Below, in pieces: positions 1-8,443 of a DNA stretch of 43,045 bases. The translations under genes were made by a program, and so were the position numbers. The DNA comes from Methylibium sp. NZG (GTDB lineage: Bacteria; Pseudomonadota; Gammaproteobacteria; Burkholderiales; Burkholderiaceae_C), in the NCBI GenBank assembly GCA_001263235.1, contig LGRD01000034.1:1-43045 (forward strand). Reading direction: 5' to 3'. The notes below the pieces were generated by a model. The model saw only the letters and a list, made by a program, of their open reading frames with translations. It did no database searches and had not been told where the DNA came from. Positions within the stretch are counted from its first letter, which is position 1. Each line of letters begins with the position of its first letter.

Positions 1-253
1 GTTCGGCGCCGTCGGCATGGGCGGCATGTTCAGCGTGCTGAAGGTCCGCAGCGGGCAGAAGGCGGGCGACTACAGCGACCCCGGCTGGTACCAGCACCCG
101 CCCGGCACCGTCGCGTACGAGTGGACCGGCGCACTGCCCGACCCCTCGCGCTTCAAGGCCGAAGGCACGGGCTCCATGCCGCCGCTGGCCCGACCCACGA
201 CCGACACCGAAGTCAAGGTGCGCAAACCCGCCGGTGGCCATTCGGGCCACTGA
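1..253 (+). CDS. Multicopper oxidase, C-terminal fragment (gene starts before the window)
   Basis: The frame is open from base 2 and stops at TGA 251-253, so only the last 83 or so residues are present. The visible part has a Met/Gly-rich GMGGMFSVLKVR stretch followed by DPGWYQHPPGTVAYEW. I recognise this as the C-terminal tail of a family of periplasmic multicopper oxidases found in betaproteobacterial copper islands. The copper-binding cupredoxin domains lie upstream and cannot be checked. Such enzymes oxidise Cu(I) to the less toxic Cu(II) in the periplasm. The next gene, a cupredoxin, starts 28 bp downstream, so the two are probably cotranscribed. The identification is by remembered resemblance of the tail plus the copper context, and is fairly secure at family level only. 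Confidence 0.7.
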   Translation, partial: FGAVGMGGMFSVLKVRSGQKAGDYSDPGWYQHPPGTVAYEWTGALPDPSRFKAEGTGSMPPLARPTTDTEVKVRKPAGGHSGH

Positions 254-281
254 TTTCCACCCCCTCGACAAAGGCAAGTTC

Positions 282-779
282 ATGCAAACGAACAAGAGAA
301 CCCTGATGCTCGCCGCAGTGGCCGGCCTGCTGAGCGGCGGCGTGCGCGCCCACGGCGACGAGAAGCACCCCAAGTCGGCCGACCCGGTCCAGAAGGAACA
401 GAAGGACTGGGGCATTGCCGGCAACGCCAACACGGCCCGCCGGACCATCGACGTGAAGATGCTCGACACCATGCGTTTCGTGCCGGACCGCATCGACGTG
501 AAACTCGGCGAGACCGTGCGGTTCACCGCCAGGAACACCGGCAAGGTGATGCACGAGTTCGTGATCGGCACGAAGGCCGAGAACGAAGCTCACGCCGCGC
601 TGATGCTCAGGTTTCCGACCATGGAGCACGACGCGCCGTACATGGCGCATGTGCCACCTGGCAAGACCGGCCAGATCGTGTGGACCTTCAACCGGCCGGG
701 CGAGTTCGAGTTCGCCTGCCTGATCGCGGGCCACTACAGCGCCGGCATGGTCGGAAACATCCTGGTGGCCAGCAAGTGA
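282..779 (+). CDS. Periplasmic cupredoxin-like copper protein
   Basis: This is a 165-residue secreted protein with a signal peptide ending near VRAHG (residues 20-25). The single domain has a type-1 (blue) copper ligand pattern: His91 in MHEFVIG, then Cys146, His151 and Met156 in ACLIAGHYSAGM. This is the plastocyanin/azurin-like order His...Cys-x4-His-x4-Met. It probably carries electrons or copper beside the upstream multicopper oxidase. I chose ATG 282 over an upstream in-frame ATG at 234 because a proper signal peptide begins there, and because 234 would overlap the oxidase gene. A weak purine-rich site precedes it at about 270-276. The CusF-like gene follows after 65 bp. The fold assignment is firm; the physiological partner is inferred. 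Confidence 0.85.
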   Translation: MQTNKRTLMLAAVAGLLSGGVRAHGDEKHPKSADPVQKEQKDWGIAGNANTARRTIDVKMLDTMRFVPDRIDVKLGETVRFTARNTGKVMHEFVIGTKAENEAHAALMLRFPTMEHDAPYMAHVPPGKTGQIVWTFNRPGEFEFACLIAGHYSAGMVGNILVASK

Positions 780-844
780 GCGTTCCGCCGCCGCAAAGCG
801 AATCACTTGCGCTTCAACGAACCCCCCGACGACAAGGAAACACC

Positions 845-1132
845 ATGAACGCATTTCACGCACTGACGATCGCCCTGCTTTTCACGGCCCAGCCCACGCA
901 CGCCACAGGCGACATGAGCGATGCCGAAGTCCGCAAGGTCGACAAGGAAGGCAAGAAGCTCACGCTGAAACACGGCGAGATCAAGAACCTGGACATGCCC
1001 GGCATGACGATGGTTTTCGCCGTGAGAGAGCCGGGCATGGTGGATAAGGTCAAGCCCGGCGACAAGGTGAAGTTCAAGGCCGAGAAGATCAACGGCACGT
1101 ACACCGTGACGGTCATCGAGCCCGCGCCTTGA
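845..1132 (+). CDS. CusF-like periplasmic copper-binding protein
   Basis: This is a 95-residue protein with a signal peptide (residues 1 to about 21, ending THA-TG) and a small OB-fold-like domain typical of CusF. The metal site is visible as His43 and the MPGMTM segment (Met51, Met54, Met56). In E. coli CusF, Cu(I) is held by one His and two Met with a Trp capping the site. Here the Trp position is Met51 (LDM rather than VNW), so the cation-pi cap appears to be missing. The start at 845 is supported by AAGGAAA about 5-10 nt upstream and by the signal peptide; the longer frame from 680 overlaps the cupredoxin gene. It probably chaperones periplasmic Cu(I). No CusCBA efflux genes are seen in the window. 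Confidence 0.85.
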   Translation: MNAFHALTIALLFTAQPTHATGDMSDAEVRKVDKEGKKLTLKHGEIKNLDMPGMTMVFAVREPGMVDKVKPGDKVKFKAEKINGTYTVTVIEPAP

Positions 1133-1182
1133 GCAGAGTTCCAGCGCGCCGACTTCCCTCCCCTTCCCCCGCAGGTGTGACC

Positions 1183-1245
1183 ATGCAAATGCACGTCGAT
1201 CAGCCGGCCGTGGCGTTCACGCTGTCGGTCGAATTGCAAGAATGA
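1183..1245 (+). CDS. Possible 20-codon leader cistron overlapping the CocE start
   Basis: A short frame, ATG 1183 to TGA 1243-1245, overlaps the hydrolase start codon (ATG 1242) in an ATGA arrangement, and an AGGTG precedes it by 5 nt. It could be a translated leader that couples ribosome entry to the next gene, or simply chance. The 20-residue peptide has no recognisable family. I list it because the overlap geometry matches the other coupled genes in this window. Confidence is low. Confidence 0.2.
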   Translation: MQMHVDQPAVAFTLSVELQE

Positions 1246-3098
1246 GGACGCCGGTGGCGGGGCTGAAAGGCGCGCTGCGGCTGGGCCTGATCCTGGCGAC
1301 TGCGGGGGCGTTGGCCGTTGCCTTTCGCGACGGCGTCCCGGCGAATTGGGTCGTTGCACTGCGTGCCTTGCTGGCAGGCGTGACAGTCAGTCACGACGTT
1401 CGGATCACTGCCGCCGATGGTGTGAGCTTGGCCACCAGCGTCTACCTGCCGGCCGCTGCCGGCAAGGGCCGCGTGCCGACCGTGCTGATCCGCACGCCCT
1501 ACAACCGCCGCCAGCAGGACGAGGCCTTGACCTTTGCGGCATTCTTCTTCCGGCGCGGCTACGCCGTGGTGACGCAGGACGTGCGCGGCACGTTCGAGTC
1601 GGCTGGCGTGCTCGCGCCCTGGCGCCACGCCACGGCCGACGGCGTGGCGACGCTTGACTGGATCGTGGCCCAGCCCTGGTCCAACGGCAAGGTGGGCAGC
1701 TTCGGCTGTTCGGCGCTGGGCGAGTTGCAGTACGCGCTGGCGCGAGCCAACCACCCTGCCTATGCGGCGATGATCCCCATCGATGCCGGTGGCGCCATCG
1801 GCTCGGCGATGGGTCGATACGAGTACTTCTCGGCCTTCGAGGGCGGTGTGTTCCAGCTCGCCTCGCAGTTCGGTTGGTTTGTCGGGCATGGGCCCGGCGA
1901 CCCGGCAACGCCCCAGGCGGGCCGCGTCGATGCGGGGGAGTCGCTGCGCGGATTGCCCGTCGTCGACCTCGTGCGGAACTCCCGCCCCGGCACTTACGCC
2001 TACGACGAATTCCTTCGCACGCCGCTGTCCGACCCGCGCTGGGCGACGCTGGACTACGTGGCCGAAGACGACCGCCTGTCGGTGCCTGCCCTCGTCATCA
2101 ACACCTGGGGCGACCAGTCCATCGGCGCCACGCTGGCGCTGGCCGAGATGGCGCGGCGCCAGGCACAGCCCGCAAGCTTCGAGCAGCATGTGGTCATCGC
2201 GCCGGGCAACCATTGCGAACACGGCTCAGTGACGCGCTCCGAACGCTTCGGCGACCTGGTGGTCAAGAACGCGCAGCAGCCGTACGGCGACTGGTACCTT
2301 CGCTGGTTCGACCGGCGCCTGAAGGGCGAAGGCCCGGGCTTGAGCGAGTTGCCGCCGTACCTCTACTACGTGATCGGCGAAAACCGCTGGCTCGCCGCGT
2401 CGAGCTGGCCGCCGGAGTCATCGAAGCTGGAGCGCTGGTACCTGGGCAGCGGCGGCCGTGCCAACAGCCGCGCAGGTGACGGCACGCTGGCGACCTTGGC
2501 CCCGGCCACCGAGGCGCTGGACGAGTACCGCGCCGACCCGGCCGACCCGGTGCCCTCGCGCGGTGGCCCGGTGTGCTGCACCGGCGACCCGGCGATTCGG
2601 TCCGGCCCGGTGGACCAGCACGACGTGGAGGTGCGGCCCGATGTGCTGGTGTACACCTCGGCACCGCTGAACAAGCCACTGCGCATCGCCGGCCCGCTGA
2701 AAGCCCGCCTGACGGTCAGCTCCGACGCGCCGGACACCGACTTCGTGGTGCGGCTGGTGGACGTGTGGCCCGACGGCCGCGCGATCAACATCCAGGAAGG
2801 CGCGCTGCGTGCGCGCTGGCGCGACGGCTTTGCCCAGGCGCGCCACATGCAACCGGGTGAACGCTATGCGCTGGAAGTCAACATGCGCGACATCGCCTGG
2901 CTGCTGCCGGCCGGCCACCGGCTGAGGCTGCACGTGACCAGCAGCAGCTTCCCGCGCCTGGAGCGCAACCTCAACACCGGCGGGCGCAACTTCGACGAAA
3001 CGGTGGGCCGGGTCGCGGTCAACCGCGTGCATCACGGCGGTTCGCACCTGTCGTGGCTGGACATCCCGGTGCTCGATCTGCCCGAGTCGCCGCCGTGA
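1242..3098 (+). CDS. CocE/NonD family alpha/beta hydrolase (X-Pro dipeptidyl-peptidase type)
   Basis: This 618-residue protein has an N-terminal hydrophobic segment (residues 10-28; a signal anchor or signal peptide). It is followed by an alpha/beta-hydrolase domain with the nucleophile elbow GCSALG (Ser157), which lies after the family stretch RTPYNRR...RGYAVVTQDVRGTFES. A later NTWGDQS probably supplies the acid, and PGNHCEHG the histidine. The C-terminal third is a jelly-roll PepX_C-like domain. Relatives are cocaine esterase, glutaryl-acylase-like enzymes and X-Pro dipeptidyl-peptidases; the substrate here is unknown. Its place between copper-binding proteins and a copper ATPase is unusual and may reflect only insertion into the island. 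The start is ATG 1242, which overlaps a possible leader. It ends 24 bp before the MerR-type promoter of the ATPase gene. Confidence 0.85.
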   Translation: MRTPVAGLKGALRLGLILATAGALAVAFRDGVPANWVVALRALLAGVTVSHDVRITAADGVSLATSVYLPAAAGKGRVPTVLIRTPYNRRQQDEALTFAAFFFRRGYAVVTQDVRGTFESAGVLAPWRHATADGVATLDWIVAQPWSNGKVGSFGCSALGELQYALARANHPAYAAMIPIDAGGAIGSAMGRYEYFSAFEGGVFQLASQFGWFVGHGPGDPATPQAGRVDAGESLRGLPVVDLVRNSRPGTYAYDEFLRTPLSDPRWATLDYVAEDDRLSVPALVINTWGDQSIGATLALAEMARRQAQPASFEQHVVIAPGNHCEHGSVTRSERFGDLVVKNAQQPYGDWYLRWFDRRLKGEGPGLSELPPYLYYVIGENRWLAASSWPPESSKLERWYLGSGGRANSRAGDGTLATLAPATEALDEYRADPADPVPSRGGPVCCTGDPAIRSGPVDQHDVEVRPDVLVYTSAPLNKPLRIAGPLKARLTVSSDAPDTDFVVRLVDVWPDGRAINIQEGALRARWRDGFAQARHMQPGERYALEVNMRDIAWLLPAGHRLRLHVTSSSFPRLERNLNTGGRNFDETVGRVAVNRVHHGGSHLSWLDIPVLDLPESPP

Positions 3099-3121
3099 TC
3101 GAAATTCAATGCCGCGATTCC

Positions 3122-3153
3122 TTGACTCTGGGGTCGAGTACGGAGTCTAGGCT
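3122..3153 (+). promoter_or_regulatory. MerR-type metal-responsive promoter of the copper ATPase operon
   Basis: A -35 box TTGACT (3122-3127) and a -10 box TAGGCT (3148-3153) are separated by 20 bp, longer than the usual 17. The spacer is spanned by a dyad, GACTCTG (3124-3130) and CGGAGTC (3141-3147), complementary at six of seven positions. A dyad between over-spaced -35 and -10 boxes is the hallmark of promoters that MerR-family regulators twist into an active form. The ATPase ATG lies 33 bp downstream. The likely regulator is the MerR protein at 7111-7626. That pairing is inferred. Confidence 0.8.
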
Positions 3154-3185
3154 GTCGTTCTGTCTTGCAGCCACTGGAGCGCACC

Positions 3186-5671
<2,486 letters not shown>

Positions 5672-5675
<4 letters not shown>

Positions 5676-6328
5676 CGCGCCCGCCGTGGGCCCGGCGCGC
5701 GGCCGCTGGCGCTTGCCTGTGTCTGGCGGCCCAAGTCGCGCTGGCCGCGCCGATGGGTTTCAAGGACAGCACCATGGGCATGGCCGACCTGAGCCCGAAC
5801 TGGCGCGAGGTCTGGGTCAACCATGCGTTCACCCGCAGCGATGCATTGGGCGTCGGCGGCCTGCGCATGCGATCGGACGACAAGCTGCGCACCCGCGACG
5901 TCGTCGAGCTCAACTACACACGCCTCGTGCACCGCTGGAACCTGCCGCACGCGCAGGCCAACGTGTGGTTCTTCGGTGGTCTGGGGGCGCTGCGCGGCAA
6001 CGACGTTGCCGGCACACGCACCTTGGTGGCCCCGGGCCTGCAGCTGGACTACGAGACCACGCGCGTCTACACATCGGCCACCGCCCGGCTGTACCGCGCC
6101 CGTGGCGTCAACCACGACTACGGCGCACTGCGTGTGGGCTTCGCGTTCGTCGAGGCCGACTACGATGAAACGCAGCCCTGGTTCATCGTCGAGGCCCGAA
6201 GCATGCGCGGCCTGTCGGACGAGGTGGAGTGGACGCCGATGCTGCGCTTCATCAACAAACGCTTCTTTGCCGAGGTGGGCATCAACCAGGCCCGGCAAGG
6301 CCGGTTTAACCTGATGATCGTGTACTGA
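5672..6328 (+). CDS. Unknown secreted protein, probable outer-membrane beta-barrel, coupled to copA
   Basis: The product is 218 residues with an N-terminal signal peptide (to about residue 25, VALAAPMGF). The rest is rich in alternating hydrophobic/polar strands (for example [39 protein letters not shown]) and ends in ...FNLMIVY. A terminal aromatic after a strand is typical of outer-membrane barrels. I cannot name the family. Its start overlaps the copA stop (ATGA, 5672-5675), so it is translationally coupled to the ATPase and is probably part of copper handling. It could serve in passage or sequestration of metal at the outer membrane, but that is inference. The MerP-like gene follows after 15 bp with an AAGGAAGG site. 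Confidence 0.75.
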
Positions 6329-6343
6329 AAGGAAGGTGGATCC

Positions 6344-6679
6344 ATGAACAAGCTGCTGACTTCACTGGCCTGCGTTGCCACGATGACGATGGCCATTCCC
6401 TCTCACGCGGTGGAAACCGCCAAGCTCACCGTCAACGGCATGGTGTGCGCGTTCTGCGCGCAGGGCATCGAGAAGCGTGTCTCGGCGCTGCCGGCCACGC
6501 AGGCGATTCATGTCGACCTGGCGGGCAAGGTGGTCGCCGTGGAGGCCCGGCCAGGCCAGACGCTGGACCTGGCGAAGATCACGGCCGAGATCACCGAGGC
6601 TGGCTACGCGGTGACGAAGGCCGAGATGGTGAACCAATCGGTCGAACAGATTCGCGCGGAGAAGAAGGCGAAAAAGTGA
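6344..6679 (+). CDS. MerP-like periplasmic heavy-metal-binding (HMA) protein
   Basis: This 111-residue protein has a signal peptide (MNKLL...SHA, residues 1-22) followed by one heavy-metal-associated domain. The metal site is MVCAFC, with Cys35 and Cys38 in the CxxC loop after the first strand. A Lys/Glu-rich tail (RAEKKAKK) follows. Secreted single HMA domains are typified by MerP, which passes Hg(II) to a membrane partner; here the neighbours suggest Cu or a related soft metal. A strong ribosome site (AAGGAAGG) precedes the ATG. The stop overlaps the GTG start of the membrane protein gene (GTGA, 6676-6679), giving a MerP-MerT-like pair in the order P-T. Confidence 0.9.
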   Translation: MNKLLTSLACVATMTMAIPSHAVETAKLTVNGMVCAFCAQGIEKRVSALPATQAIHVDLAGKVVAVEARPGQTLDLAKITAEITEAGYAVTKAEMVNQSVEQIRAEKKAKK

Positions 6680-7098
6680 CGACGCGCGCGGCACCGACCC
6701 CGATGGACGACGGCAGCACACCGCGCCGCACCGGCGTGGTGTCGGCGTGGTTGTCGCTGTTCGCGAGTTCCGCCACGCTGGTGTGCTGCGCGCTGCCGGC
6801 GCTGCTGGTGGCGCTGGGCGCTGGCGCGGCGCTGTCGTCGCTGGTCGGCGTGGTGCCGCAAGTGGTGTGGCTCAGCGAGCACAAGGGCGCGGTCTTCGCC
6901 GTGGCGGGCGTGATGCTGGCGGTGGCCGGCGCCTGGCAATGGCGCAACCGGAACGCGCCTTGCCCGGTCGACCCGGCGTTGCGCCACGCGTGCCTTCGCA
7001 CGCGCAGGCTGTCGCTGCGGGTGTACCTGCTGTCGGTTGCGCTGTTCGTTGTCGGCGGCGCGTTCGCGTTTGTGCTGCCCTGGCTGGCGGCGCGCTGA
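6676..7098 (+). CDS. MerT-like inner-membrane metal transport protein
   Basis: The product is 140 residues with three predicted membrane helices (about 22-44, 72-88, 114-136). A vicinal cysteine pair, Cys37-Cys38, lies in helix 1, and a second pair, Cys96 and Cys106, in the loop between helices 2 and 3. MerT has the same layout: a CC pair in the first helix that receives metal from MerP, and a second cysteine pair on the cytoplasmic loop. I take GTG 6676 as start because it overlaps the MerP-like stop; ATG 6703 is an alternative that removes nine residues. It is probably a soft-metal uptake protein that feeds the regulator or the ATPase, but the metal is not known. It ends 12 bp from the convergent merR gene. 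Confidence 0.75.
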   Translation: MTTRAAPTPMDDGSTPRRTGVVSAWLSLFASSATLVCCALPALLVALGAGAALSSLVGVVPQVVWLSEHKGAVFAVAGVMLAVAGAWQWRNRNAPCPVDPALRHACLRTRRLSLRVYLLSVALFVVGGAFAFVLPWLAAR

Positions 7099-7110
7099 GG
7101 TTGTCGTCGA

Positions 7111-7626
7111 TCAGCGCTGGTGCGTGCCGCCACGACCATGCACCGTCTTCGGCGAACTGCCGCGGGGCTTGCCGGCGGCGGCGGCCAGTGAGCGCGCCGG
7201 CACGCCCGCCGCCGCGCCGGCGCGCCCACGCGAGGAATCACCCGACAACGCCAACACAATGCCGCAGGCAGTGTCCGGCCGGGCTTGCCCGCAGGCGCTG
7301 CGCAACACCAGCAGTTGCCGCTCCAGAACGCGCAGCGCCTCCAGGCGCTCACGCACATGCGCCAGGTGTTCGTCGACCACGGCGTCCACCGGCGAGCAGT
7401 CGCTGCCCGGGTGGTCGATGAAGTCGAGCAGGGCGCGCACCTCGTCCAGGCTCATGTCGAGCGCGCGGCAGTTGCGGATGAAGCGCAGCCGCTGCACATC
7501 GGCTGCGGCATAGCGGCGGTAGTTGTTTTCGCCGCGCGGCGGCACGCCCAGCAGGCCGGCCTTTTCGTAGTGGCGGACGGTGTCCACGGGCAACGCCGCG
7601 GCGTCGGCAAGTTCCTTGATGCGCAT
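7111..7626 (-). CDS. MerR-family regulator, CadR/PbrR type
   Basis: This 171-residue regulator has an N-terminal winged helix-turn-helix (MRIKELADAAALPVDTVRHYEKAG at 1-24, given here only as its position), the RGENNYRRY wing, a dimerisation helix and a C-terminal metal loop. Cysteines at 77, 112 and 121 fit the three-Cys pattern of Cd/Pb/Zn sensors such as CadR (77, 112, 119) better than the two-Cys loop of the copper sensor CueR, since Cys77 precedes a DEH motif. The start is the ATG at 7624-7626; the longer upstream frame overlaps the divergent promoter. A basic Ala/Arg-rich tail follows residue 130. It is the obvious candidate regulator for both MerR-type promoters at 3122 and 7687. It is convergent with the MerT-like gene and divergent from the CDF gene. 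Confidence 0.92.
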   Translation of the reverse strand: MRIKELADAAALPVDTVRHYEKAGLLGVPPRGENNYRRYAAADVQRLRFIRNCRALDMSLDEVRALLDFIDHPGSDCSPVDAVVDEHLAHVRERLEALRVLERQLLVLRSACGQARPDTACGIVLALSGDSSRGRAGAAAGVPARSLAAAAGKPRGSSPKTVHGRGGTHQR

Positions 7627-7686
7627 GGTGGGGCGGTGTGAGCGTTGATCTTGAGCCGTTGCAGACCAGCCCCGGCGAACGACCGG

Positions 7687-7717
7687 TTGACCCTGGACCG
7701 GCACCAGGGTTTCAAAT
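7687..7717 (+). promoter_or_regulatory. MerR/CadR-type operator-promoter for the CDF transporter gene
   Basis: A perfect 7-7-7 dyad, ACCCTGG (7690-7696) and CCAGGGT (7704-7710) with a 7-bp centre, lies between -35 TTGACC (7687-7692) and -10 TCAAAT (7712-7717), spaced by 19 bp. The 21-bp ACCCT...AGGGT shape matches operators of the CadR/PbrR/ZntR group. It stands in the gap between merR (start 7626) and the CDF gene (start 7748), and reads toward the CDF gene. Confidence 0.8.
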
Positions 7718-7747
7718 GTGCCACGTCGAGCACTTTGAAAGCCACCC

Positions 7748-8443
7748 ATGTCCGGCTGCTGCCACCACGACCACCACAAAGAACGCGCCGCCTCGCCCCC
7801 GCCGCCCCGTTACCGTCGCGTGTTGTGGGTGGCGCTCACCGTCAATGCGGCGATGTTCGCCGTCGAGATCGCGGCGGGCCTCACGGCCGCCTCTGCGGCG
7901 CTGCTGGCCGATGCGATCGACTTCTTCGGCGACGCGGCCAACTACGGCGTGTCGCTCGCGGTGCTGGCCATGGCGCCGGTGTGGCGCTCGCGCGCCGCGC
8001 TGGTGAAGGGGTTGACGATGGGCGCGTTCGGCATCTTCGTGCTCGGCCGCGCGGCGTGGGGGCTGGGCAGTGGCACGGTGCCGGAGGCAGCGACGATGGG
8101 CGTGGTGGGCGCGCTGGCCCTGGCGGCCAACCTCGGCGTGGCCGCGCTGCTCTACGCCTACCGCGAGGGAGACGCCAACATGCGCTCGGTGTGGCTGTGC
8201 ACGCGCAACGATGCGATCGGCAACGTGGCCGTGCTGCTCGCGGCGCTGGGCGTGTTCGGCACCGGCACCGCGTGGCCCGACCTGCTGGTGGCCGCGCTGA
8301 TGGGTGGCCTGGCGGTGGCCGCGGCGGTGTCGGTCGTGCGCGCGGCGCGCCGTGAACTGGCGCAGCCGGCAACGGCCGCGCCAGCGGTGACTTTAGAAGT
8401 GGATGCCCCGCATCATCTGCGCCATCGCGATCGCCTCGGGTGA
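7748..8443 (+). CDS. Cation transporter, CDF-type transmembrane domain without C-terminal domain
   Basis: This 231-residue membrane protein starts with a metal-binding-looking MSGCCHHDHH and has about six helices. Helix 2 carries a DxxxD pair (Asp58, Asp62 in ADAIDFFGD), as in the transport site of cation diffusion facilitators. A later helix carries RNDAIGN. The cytoplasmic CDF C-terminal domain is absent; after about residue 205 the sequence is an Ala/Pro-rich tail. CDF proteins exchange Zn, Cd, Co or Fe for protons across the inner membrane. The gene is divergent from merR and has its own MerR-type promoter. The last 51 bp overlap the convergent acyl-CoA reductase gene. Confidence 0.85.
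   Translation: MSGCCHHDHHKERAASPPPPRYRRVLWVALTVNAAMFAVEIAAGLTAASAALLADAIDFFGDAANYGVSLAVLAMAPVWRSRAALVKGLTMGAFGIFVLGRAAWGLGSGTVPEAATMGVVGALALAANLGVAALLYAYREGDANMRSVWLCTRNDAIGNVAVLLAALGVFGTGTAWPDLLVAALMGGLAVAAAVSVVRAARRELAQPATAAPAVTLEVDAPHHLRHRDRLG

Noticed and set aside
234-281. Longer start for the cupredoxin gene at ATG 234
   Set aside because: It would overlap the oxidase gene and bury the signal peptide 16 residues inside the protein.
6676-7098. Mercury resistance operon (mer) reading of the MerP/MerT-like pair
   Set aside because: There is no merA reductase, the pair follows a Cu+ ATPase, and the regulator lacks the mercury-specific context. Only the fold-level resemblance is kept.
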